Of a DNA stretch of 8,786 bases, positions 1-5,758 are shown piece by piece. Below the pieces are notes generated by a model that was not told the DNA's origin, made no database searches, and saw nothing but the letters and a program-made list of their open reading frames with translations. The stretch comes from an uncultured Erysipelotrichaceae bacterium (GTDB taxonomy: Bacteria; Bacillota_I; Bacilli_A; RFN20; CAG-826), in NCBI GenBank assembly GCA_902800255.1, contig CADCDV010000010.1, forward strand, positions 1 to 8,786, written 5' to 3'. Each line of letters starts with the position of its first letter. Within the stretch, counting starts at the first letter, position 1. Position numbers and translations under genes: made by a program.

Positions 1-178
1 CGAAAACAACTATTTGATTAATGCCTCGACAAAAGACGAGGAAGGTCTTGGCTTAGAAATCGGTGGCCCACAAAATATCGGTGGTTGCTATGATCAATAT
101 CACTACGTCACCAAAGACTTATTCAGACTCGGTGAAGCCTATGGCAACATCCTCGTCGAGAATGAGATCGTCGAATAA
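1..178 (+). CDS. SASA/CE6-like carbohydrate esterase, C-terminal fragment (5' end outside window)
   Basis: Reading from base 2, 58 codons run to the TAA at 176-178. Aligned without gaps to the last 58 residues of the next gene, 37 of 58 are identical (about 64%), so this is the tail of a tandem paralogue. The end contains the SGNH-hydrolase block V signature D-x-x-H as D-Q-Y-H (codons 92-103), which normally supplies the catalytic Asp and His, followed by a conserved RLGEAYGNILVEN stretch. The enzyme probably removes acetyl or other acyl groups from glycans. Whether it is a lipoprotein like its neighbour cannot be seen. It ends 12 bases before the next start, so the two genes are probably co-transcribed. 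The family call rests on the neighbour's better-covered motifs. Confidence 0.85.
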   Translation, partial: ENNYLINASTKDEEGLGLEIGGPQNIGGCYDQYHYVTKDLFRLGEAYGNILVENEIVE

Positions 179-184
179 GGGGTG
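177..184 (+). promoter_or_regulatory. Ribosome binding site of the second esterase
   Basis: AAGGGGTG lies six bases before the ATG at 191 and overlaps the stop codon of the upstream esterase. It favours ATG 191 over the in-frame GTG at 182, which would sit inside the ribosome binding site. The overlap suggests translational coupling of the two esterases. Confidence 0.7.
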
Positions 185-190
185 TACAAA

Positions 191-1252
191 ATGAAGAAAT
201 CTTTATTAGCGACCTCTTTCCTCCTTGCCTTAGGACTTTCTTCCTGTGGCAATAGCCAAGTCCCTGCTCCATCATCGAAAGTGCCAGAAGGACCTAAAAA
301 AGCCCAAGTCATCGTCATGTCTGGCCAATCCAACATGGAAGGCAGCACCCTTTGGGGTGAGAAAGGCCATGGCCACGAAGATGACGACAATTGGTTAGAG
401 AAAGCATTCGAAGAGCTTGGCACCGAATATGATGCCGAAGACTATATCGAAGGCAATGTCCCAGAGATTCAGATGTCCTTCCGTTGCTTCTATCCATACG
501 AGAGCCCAATCAAGGTGAACGCTTCGAATATGGACGATCCAATGGCAGGGGAATTCAAAAACCTCCAAGTCGGCATGGCCAACCAAACCAGATTCATCGG
601 ACCTGAGATCGGTTTAGCCAATATCCTTAGAGAAAAAGCTTCTGAAGAAACCCCAATCTTCTTCATCAAGAGCGCCTATGGCGGCTCCTCCTTAGGCGAC
701 CAGTACGGCACCAACAAGGAATACATCTGGAGAACAAAGGAAGACGGCAACGGCACCGAAGGCAAGCTTTGGACCGAGACCAAAGAGTTCGTCCACAATA
801 ACCTCGAGCTCATCGAAGAGCTTGGTTTCGAGCCAGAGATCAAAGCATGGCTTTGGCACCAAGGCGAATCCGATGGCAACAATAGCAACTACCAGACCCA
901 GATGACCCATCTCATCTCTGAGTTCAGAGAAGAATTCGCTCCGAATGCGGTGGACGAAGATGGCGAGAACATCGCTTTCGTCGACTGCACCATCTATGAT
1001 GGAGGTCGTATCGGCTACAACGCCGAGAAGAAAGGCGGCCTCAATGATATGAAGAAAGCCATCGCTGCCGAAGGTGAAAACAACTACATCATCAACGGCT
1101 CATTCATCGATGAAGGTGGCTTGCAGCTCCAGATTGGTGGAGATGGTGACCTTGACGGTGGCTTCAACAGATACCATTACATCACCAAAGACTGCATCCG
1201 TCTTGGTGAGGCCTATGGCAACATCCTCGTTGAGAACAACATCATCGAATAA
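191..1252 (+). CDS. Exported lipoprotein SASA/CE6-like carbohydrate acyl esterase
   Basis: This 353-residue protein starts with a lipoprotein signal peptide (MKK, a hydrophobic stretch, then the lipobox L-S-S-C with Cys19 as lipid-modified residue). The mature part is a sialate O-acetylesterase-like (SASA, Pfam PF03629) SGNH hydrolase. Block I reads GQSNM with nucleophile Ser47, and a WHQGESD block covers about 222-228. The final block has His329. The residue three positions before it is Asn326, where SGNH enzymes and the upstream paralogue carry Asp, so the Asp of the triad may be missing. Members of this family deacetylate sialic acids or plant polysaccharides; the substrate here is unknown. 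The start is ATG 191, set by a good ribosome binding site. The gene follows its paralogue in tandem and is closed by a terminator. The family call is firm; activity is uncertain. Confidence 0.88.
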   Translation: MKKSLLATSFLLALGLSSCGNSQVPAPSSKVPEGPKKAQVIVMSGQSNMEGSTLWGEKGHGHEDDDNWLEKAFEELGTEYDAEDYIEGNVPEIQMSFRCFYPYESPIKVNASNMDDPMAGEFKNLQVGMANQTRFIGPEIGLANILREKASEETPIFFIKSAYGGSSLGDQYGTNKEYIWRTKEDGNGTEGKLWTETKEFVHNNLELIEELGFEPEIKAWLWHQGESDGNNSNYQTQMTHLISEFREEFAPNAVDEDGENIAFVDCTIYDGGRIGYNAEKKGGLNDMKKAIAAEGENNYIINGSFIDEGGLQLQIGGDGDLDGGFNRYHYITKDCIRLGEAYGNILVENNIIE

Positions 1253-1270
1253 CCATAACAAAACTAAAGA

Positions 1271-1297
1271 AAAACCCATGATTTGCATGGGTTTTTT
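1271..1297. terminator. Bidirectional Rho-independent terminator
   Basis: The stem CCCATG/CATGGG (1275-1280 with 1286-1291) closes a five-base loop and extends by A-T pairs. A T run (1292-1297) follows on the plus strand, and an A run (1264-1274) gives a U run on the minus strand. It sits between the stops of the convergent esterase (1252) and AraC gene (1300) and can end both transcripts. Confidence 0.88.
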
Positions 1298-1299
1298 GT

Positions 1300-2253
1300 T
1301 TATTTGCCGATATATTCTTCGATAGCCTTAAGGGAATCTTGATCGTTATAGATGAGCTCGAATTTGCCGGTTTCAAGGGTTGGGCCATCATAATATGTCC
1401 CGTATTTCTTCCTATATTCCTTCGGGGTGCATCCAAACCTCTTTAAGAACATCTTGTTCATGTATTTGGAATCGGAGAAACCGGATTCATAGGATATCTC
1501 TAGTAAGGTCTTCTCTTTGTTCGCCATTAGACGGATGCATTGCTCCATCCTCTTGATGTTGACGAATTCCTGGAAGGTCATGCCGAATGAGGAAGAGAAG
1601 ATATGCGATAAGTGGGTGACAGAGAGGTTCTCTTTAGAGGCGATGTCCTCGAGCCTAATCTGGGAATCGAAGTTCGCGTCGATGTAGGAGATGATTCTCT
1701 CCATCCTGCTCTTCTTCCTGTTGAACCTTTCTTTCTGGACCTCATTGATGACTTTGTAGTCGAGGTGGCGGTAGATGTAGGCAAGAGCCTTGGAAATGGA
1801 GGCGACGACATCAAGCTGGAAATAGTTGGTTTCCGAGAAGTAGGCGATAGCCGCATCGGTGAAAAGCTTGCAAACATGTTGATAATCCTCAGGATTGAGG
1901 TAGGAGCGGAGGTTGCCGCTTTTGAAGACGGAGCTATGGATCTGCGGGAAATATTCCCTTAAGAAGTGGTTGCTGATTTGAATGAAAAGGGAAGTCGCTC
2001 CGCCAGAATCAGGTTTATTATCATCGAGGTTGGAGGAGAGGCTATGGACGTCACCAGAGTTGATGAAAATAGTATCGCCTGGCGCGTACATGTATGTGGC
2101 GTTATTGATCTCGAGGATGCCTTTCCCGCTCAAAGTGAGGAGGATCTCAAAGTCATTATGAAGATGGTTCTCGACGAACTTGATCTTGTTGACGAACATC
2201 TTGATGTGTTTGACCTTGGGATATTTGACTATCTCAATTCGAGAACTTTCCAT
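1300..2253 (-). CDS. AraC-family transcriptional regulator (cupin sensor plus AraC HTH)
   Basis: This cytoplasmic protein has 317 residues, normal for two-domain AraC regulators. The N-terminal part resembles an AraC-type cupin sensor, with H30-L-H32-N-D-F-E36, a glycine-rich turn, a PGD turn near 58 and a further His near 70, the usual place for binding a sugar effector. The C-terminal part (about 183-283) holds two helix-turn-helix motifs: LEDIASKENLSVTHLSHIF near 201 and LLEISYESGFSDSKYMNKMF near 250, followed by the family ending RFGCTPKEYRKKY. About 35 further residues form a tail. No clear ribosome binding site precedes ATG 2253; the next in-frame ATG (residue 19) is no better. It is divergent from the GH3 operon and convergent with the esterases, so either is a plausible target. 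Its seven Pro codons are mixed, unlike the CCA-dominated exported genes around it. Confidence 0.93.
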   Translation of the reverse strand: MESSRIEIVKYPKVKHIKMFVNKIKFVENHLHNDFEILLTLSGKGILEINNATYMYAPGDTIFINSGDVHSLSSNLDDNKPDSGGATSLFIQISNHFLREYFPQIHSSVFKSGNLRSYLNPEDYQHVCKLFTDAAIAYFSETNYFQLDVVASISKALAYIYRHLDYKVINEVQKERFNRKKSRMERIISYIDANFDSQIRLEDIASKENLSVTHLSHIFSSSFGMTFQEFVNIKRMEQCIRLMANKEKTLLEISYESGFSDSKYMNKMFLKRFGCTPKEYRKKYGTYYDGPTLETGKFELIYNDQDSLKAIEEYIGK

Positions 2254-2285
2254 AATCTAAAAAATCGAAAGAAAATGCGTAAATA

Positions 2286-2314
2286 ATCTTAACCAAAAAA
2301 CGCAACTTTGTCCA
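2286..2314 (-). promoter_or_regulatory. Probable sigma-A promoter of the AraC gene
   Basis: On the minus strand, a -35 TGGACA (2309-2314; 5 of 6 to TTGACA) is followed after 17 bases by a -10 TAAGAT (2286-2291; 4 of 6 to TATAAT). Transcription would start near 2279, giving a short leader of about 25 bases before ATG 2253. Confidence 0.5.
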
Positions 2315-2343
2315 TATAACATGATTATCTATTTTTTGGGTTC

Positions 2344-2373
2344 TTTACATTTGGAAAACTTTAGACATATTAT
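2344..2373 (+). promoter_or_regulatory. Possible second rightward promoter, far upstream of the GH3 gene
   Basis: TTTACA (2344-2349) and TATTAT (2368-2373) each match the sigma-A consensus at 5 of 6 positions with an 18-base spacer. No gene starts within reach, so it would produce a leader of nearly 400 bases for the GH3 operon or a small RNA. AT-rich DNA gives such matches by chance, so confidence is low. Confidence 0.3.
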
Positions 2374-2395
2374 CCAAAAAATGAGAACGGATAAT
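2369..2395. repeat. Inverted repeat ATTATCC / GGATAAT
   Basis: Perfect seven-base arms (2369-2375 and 2389-2395) are separated by 13 bases. The left arm overlaps the -10 of the possible 2344-2373 promoter, as an operator would. Function is not shown. Confidence 0.4.
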
Positions 2396-2495
2396 CCTCC
2401 CATTACTAGTGGCTTTTCTTAGACTAAAAATCCCAAAAAAGCCCACCAAATCTTAAATTCAAGGCAACTGTAATTATCAAAAAATCTTTTTCCAT

Positions 2496-2510
2496 CGTCA
2501 ATTTTTGACG
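2496..2510. repeat. Perfect palindrome CGTCAA-TTT-TTGACG
   Basis: Six-base arms flank a three-base centre. No T run follows on the plus strand, so a terminator is unlikely. It could be an operator half-way between the two divergent genes, or chance in AT-rich DNA. Confidence 0.4.
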
Positions 2511-2578
2511 CAAAAGCAAGGGAGATCAGACCTTAAAAGAAAACGGACAATTTTGTGATTTTTGCCCCTTCCAATAAA

Positions 2579-2689
2579 CGATTATTTTGCGATATTTCAG
2601 CCTTCGAAACCCCTTTCAAACAGGGAGAATCGCAGGATTATTTTTTACACTCGCAATAAAAAAGGAAACCGAAAATCGCAAGTTAATCA
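2579..2689. repeat. Repeated ATCGCA-type motif, candidate regulator binding sites
   Basis: Three related 15-base elements are present. ATCGCAAAATAATCG lies on the minus strand at 2579-2593, ATCGCAGGATTATTT on the plus strand at 2629-2643, and ATCGCAAGTTAATCA on the plus strand at 2675-2689. The first and third agree at 12 of 15 positions. A shorter TCGCAATAA lies at 2651-2659, and its CGCA begins 21 bases after the CGCA of the 2629 copy, about two helical turns. The last copy ends just before the -35 of the GH3 promoter, a usual place for an AraC-type activator. A weaker relative (10 of 15) lies at 2275-2289 beside the AraC promoter. Binding by the adjacent regulator is an inference. Confidence 0.45.
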
Positions 2690-2692
2690 TTT

Positions 2693-2721
2693 TTGGAAAC
2701 GCTTACATATTTTTTGATAAT
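2693..2721 (+). promoter_or_regulatory. Probable sigma-A promoter of the GH3 operon
   Basis: A weak -35 TTGGAA (2693-2698; 4 of 6) is followed after exactly 17 bases by a -10 GATAAT (2716-2721; 5 of 6). Transcription would begin near 2728, about 40 bases before ATG 2768. The poor -35 fits a promoter that needs an activator. Confidence 0.55.
2694..2707 (+). promoter_or_regulatory. Catabolite responsive element (cre) for CcpA
   Basis: TGGAAACGCTTACA fits the relaxed Bacillota cre consensus WTGNAANCGNWNNCW at every fixed position, including the T at 2693, and misses the stricter TGWAANCGNTNWCA only at its third base. It overlaps the -35 of the GH3 promoter, a position where bound CcpA would block transcription when a preferred sugar is available. 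Confidence 0.6.
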
Positions 2722-2740
2722 AGGCGACTATAAATATAGT

Positions 2741-2756
2741 TGCGCGCAAATGCGCA
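2741..2756 (+). repeat. Small hairpin in the GH3 leader
   Basis: TGCGC (2741-2745) and GCGCA (2752-2756) can pair across six bases. The stem ends just before the ribosome binding site AAAGGA (2758-2763). It may affect translation or mRNA stability, or be an operator downstream of the start site. Confidence 0.35.
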
Positions 2757-2767
2757 GAAAGGAAACT

Positions 2768-5758
2768 ATGAAAAAATCTAACTTTTGGCTAGGTTTATCA
2801 GCAGTTGGACTCAGTCTTTCGGTCGTCGCTGCCGCAGGTTCCACATTGGCCTTTGGCCCTTATGAGAACCTCATCAACGACGCTCTTGGACTCAACGTTC
2901 AGCAGATTGGTAAGAGCTTCCGTTCCGAATTCGCCGAGGAAGACGGCAGTCTTTCCGACGATGGCTGGAAAAAGATGATCAAAGCCTCTTACGATTTCTG
3001 CGTGAAGGAAGAGGAACAGGGTTCCGTCCTTCTCAAGAACGACGACAACGTCCTTCCGCTCAAAGAGAACGAGCGTAAAGTCACCGTCTTCGGTTACAAC
3101 GCCGCTCACTTATTCCATCGTTCCGGTGCAGGTGGTGCTGCTCCTAACGATGCCTACGTCGTCCGTCTCAGCGAGGCTTTCCAGAAAGCCGGCATTGAAT
3201 GGAACCCAACCGTTTGGAATCTCTACAAACCAACGGCGAAGTTCTCCGCTGAGAGAGTCTCTGCTTCGTCCAACACCGACCCAGAGCAGCCAGTCAGTAT
3301 CTACACTGACGATGTCAAAGACACCTTCAAAGATTACAATGGCGCCGCCATCGTCGTCTTCCGCCGTTGCGGTACCGAAGATAGCGACCCAGCTAAAGGC
3401 GCCCTCGACCTCAAACCAAACGAGGCTGCCTTGCTTGAGATGATCAAAGAGTCCGGTCAGTTCCAAAAGACCATCGTCATGATCAACTCCCCATTCCCAA
3501 TGTCGCTTCATTACGCCGATGAAGAGAAGTATGGCGTCGATGCCGTCCTTTACTTCGGCGTTCCTGGCTACTACTCCATGGAAGGCGTCGCCAATGTCCT
3601 TATTGGCAAAGCCAACCCAAGTGGCCATACCTGCGTCACTTTCCCAGCTCACTGCTCCAACAGCGCGGCTTTCCAGAACTTCGGAAACCCACAGTTCAGC
3701 GGTGGTGGCGGAAACTACGTCATTTACCAAGAAGGCATCTACGTTGGCTACAAGTACTATGAGACCCGTTATGCCGACTGTGTCTTAGGCAGAGGCAACG
3801 CTAATGGCGATGCCGGTGTCTATGAAGAAGGCGATACTTCCTGGACCTATGACCACGAGGTTGCTTACCCATTCGGTTTCGGTCTTAGCTACGTCGACTT
3901 CAAACAGAAGATGACCTCCCTTACCTACAACGCCGAGACCGATGAGATCGAAGCGGAAATCGAAGTTGAGAACCTCGGAGACATCGAAGGCAAAGATGCC
4001 GCTCAGCTCTTCGCTCAGGTTCCTTACACCGAAGGTGGACTTCCAAAATCCGCCATCCAGCTCCTCGGCTACGAGAAGGTCACCGTCCCAGCCCATGGCA
4101 AAGTGAAAGCCAAAGTCACCGCTCCACGTTACTTCCTCGCTTCCTATGATCCAGAGAAAGATAATGGCGAAGGCGGATATGTCCTTGACGAAGGCAAGTA
4201 TTACTTCGCTTGCGGCAATGGCGTCCACGAAGCCCTTAACAACATCCTTGGCAAGACCGCCCCAGGCAAAGAACTCAAAGACCACAGAGGCAACGCCTAT
4301 ACCCCTGACCTTGACTGTGTCAAAGAGCTCGACATCGCCGGTGCTTACAATGCCTATGCCAAGTCCATCTACAACAACGAAGTCGACGTCAAGAACCAGT
4401 TCGAAGACGCCGATGTCAACTACTGGGCTAAGGATGATGAGAAGATCACCTACCTCAGCCGTGACAACTGGCAAGAAACCTGGCCAACTGGCCCAGATCA
4501 CCATATCACTGCCACCAGTGAGATGAAGGATGCCCTTAACATGAGCAGACTTTATAGCAAACCAGCCGATGCCCCATCCTACACCGATGGCAAAGGCACC
4601 CTCTATGAAGTCGAGCTTGATAACCCAATCAAGTTCTCCGATGTCGCTACCTGGGAATACGATGACCCACGTTGGGATGACTTCATCAAACAGATGTCCC
4701 TCAACGATCTCACCATCTCCATGTCCGACAACCGTGGTATCCTCGCTGTCCCAAGCGTCGGTAAGCCAACCAACTCCATCGCCGAAGGTCCAGAAGGACT
4801 TCTCATGCCATACGCTTATGGTGATGGCCGCTGGGCAACTGGCTTTGCCACCGGTCCTGTCTACACCTCCACTTGGGATCACACCATGCAAGCCAACCTT
4901 GGCAAGTTCTATGGTGAAGATGCCCTTTACTGCGGTGTCTCCGGTGTCAACGCCCCAGGCGCCAACATCTGCCGTACCGCTTACACTTCCCGTGCTTCTG
5001 AGTACATGTCAGAAGACGGCGTCATGAACTACCTCACTGCCAGCAACATCATCAAAGCTGCCCGTCAGAAAGGTTTGATCATGAACATCAAACACTGCTT
5101 CCTCAACAACCAGGAAACCAACCGTCAGAGAATCGCGACATTCTGCAACGAGCAGGCGATCCGTGAAATCTACTTACGTCCATTCGAAGGCGCCCTCACC
5201 AAAGGTGAAGGTCTTGGCATCATGACCTCTTACAACCGTATCGGTCTCCGCTATGCCGCCGCCCACGATAGACTCGCCTTCAACGTCATGCGTTCTGAAT
5301 GGGCCTACAAAGGTCTCATCATCGACGACGCTTTGACTGGTAGCAACACTGACCAGTACTCCAACACCGCCGCCATGATCCTTGGTGGAACCGAAGTCTT
5401 CTGTCTCGATGGCGGACGTGGTTCCCTCATCCGTCAGCTCATCACTGGCAACGATGATGGCTACTTACTCCAGCTTTGCCAGAAAGCAAATAAGGATATT
5501 ATGTACGCCTACGCCCAGTCTTGGATGGGTGACGCCGGCCGTGCCGCTGCTGAAGCTGCCGAAAAAGGCGAGAACCCAGTCGAAGAAGAAGGACCAAAAG
5601 AGCAGTTCAAGTGGTGGAAACCAGTCGTCGGAACAATCGATGGCGTCATCGGCGCCTTCGCTGTTGCTTCGATCGCTTGCTTCGTCATCTTCGCCTTCGT
5701 CAAGAAAGTCGAACCAAAGAAAGATGTTGAAGATACCACCGAAGGAGGTAACGCATAA
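2768..5758 (+). CDS. Membrane-anchored glycoside hydrolase family 3 enzyme, reversed domain order
   Basis: This 996-residue protein probably removes terminal beta-linked sugars outside the cell (beta-glucosidase or xylosidase type). Its domains are reversed relative to classical GH3. The alpha/beta sandwich domain comes first (about 55-375; VLLKN at 87-91; YPFGFGLSY at 367-375), then a Fn3-like domain (about 385-505), a linker with NQFEDAD near 543, and last the TIM-barrel domain (about 615-915). The barrel has K775-H776 with the NNQETNR motif, and GLIIDDA with Asp854 as likely nucleophile. Glu204 in GTEDSD aligns with the usual SGEGxDR acid/base position. Residues 6-30 form a signal peptide or membrane anchor, and 953-978 a clear membrane helix followed by KK and a charged cytoplasmic tail. 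ATG 2768 is chosen for its ribosome binding site and the MKK signal start. Reversed order is known in Butyrivibrio and Ruminococcus enzymes. Substrate cannot be read from sequence. Confidence 0.93.
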   Translation: MKKSNFWLGLSAVGLSLSVVAAAGSTLAFGPYENLINDALGLNVQQIGKSFRSEFAEEDGSLSDDGWKKMIKASYDFCVKEEEQGSVLLKNDDNVLPLKENERKVTVFGYNAAHLFHRSGAGGAAPNDAYVVRLSEAFQKAGIEWNPTVWNLYKPTAKFSAERVSASSNTDPEQPVSIYTDDVKDTFKDYNGAAIVVFRRCGTEDSDPAKGALDLKPNEAALLEMIKESGQFQKTIVMINSPFPMSLHYADEEKYGVDAVLYFGVPGYYSMEGVANVLIGKANPSGHTCVTFPAHCSNSAAFQNFGNPQFSGGGGNYVIYQEGIYVGYKYYETRYADCVLGRGNANGDAGVYEEGDTSWTYDHEVAYPFGFGLSYVDFKQKMTSLTYNAETDEIEAEIEVENLGDIEGKDAAQLFAQVPYTEGGLPKSAIQLLGYEKVTVPAHGKVKAKVTAPRYFLASYDPEKDNGEGGYVLDEGKYYFACGNGVHEALNNILGKTAPGKELKDHRGNAYTPDLDCVKELDIAGAYNAYAKSIYNNEVDVKNQFEDADVNYWAKDDEKITYLSRDNWQETWPTGPDHHITATSEMKDALNMSRLYSKPADAPSYTDGKGTLYEVELDNPIKFSDVATWEYDDPRWDDFIKQMSLNDLTISMSDNRGILAVPSVGKPTNSIAEGPEGLLMPYAYGDGRWATGFATGPVYTSTWDHTMQANLGKFYGEDALYCGVSGVNAPGANICRTAYTSRASEYMSEDGVMNYLTASNIIKAARQKGLIMNIKHCFLNNQETNRQRIATFCNEQAIREIYLRPFEGALTKGEGLGIMTSYNRIGLRYAAAHDRLAFNVMRSEWAYKGLIIDDALTGSNTDQYSNTAAMILGGTEVFCLDGGRGSLIRQLITGNDDGYLLQLCQKANKDIMYAYAQSWMGDAGRAAAEAAEKGENPVEEEGPKEQFKWWKPVVGTIDGVIGAFAVASIACFVIFAFVKKVEPKKDVEDTTEGGNA
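5742..5749 (+). promoter_or_regulatory. Strong internal ribosome binding site coupling two genes
   Basis: AAGGAGGT lies within the last codons of the GH3 gene, eight bases before ATG 5758, which overlaps the GH3 stop (TAATG). This indicates translational coupling and a matched supply of the two proteins. A second ATG at 5761 is possible but changes only one residue. Confidence 0.75.

Larger units (their letters stand above)
2254..2767. other. AT-rich divergent intergenic regulatory region
   Basis: No convincing gene was found in these 514 bases on either strand. The region lies between the divergent AraC and GH3 genes. It holds a promoter-like sequence for each, a further rightward promoter-like sequence, a cre-like box, two inverted repeats and several copies of an ATCGCA-type motif. 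A in-frame upstream ATG at 2693 would extend the GH3 protein by 25 residues, but it lies inside the promoter and lacks a ribosome binding site. Confidence 0.7.

Noticed and set aside
182..190. GTG start at 182 for the second esterase
   Set aside because: The codon is part of the ribosome binding site itself; ATG 191 gives correct spacing and a standard MKK lipoprotein signal peptide.
2409..2446. Possible hairpin GTGGCTTTT with AAAAGCCCAC
   Set aside because: The stem needs a bulged base and a loop of about 19 bases, is mostly A-T, and has no T run after it, so it is not supported as a terminator or structured RNA.
2693..2767. ATG 2693 as start of the GH3 protein
   Set aside because: It overlaps the -35 and cre box, has no ribosome binding site, and would put 25 non-signal residues before the signal sequence that begins at ATG 2768.
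3110..3730. 206-codon open frame on the minus strand inside the GH3 gene
   Set aside because: It is an antisense shadow of the same GH3 coding sequence, with no supporting signals.
3785..4891. Long open frame (368 codons) on the minus strand inside the GH3 gene
   Set aside because: It lies opposite a GH3 gene with clear domain motifs, has no ribosome binding site or recognisable motif, and its composition is what the C-ending codon bias of the plus strand produces in the antisense frame.
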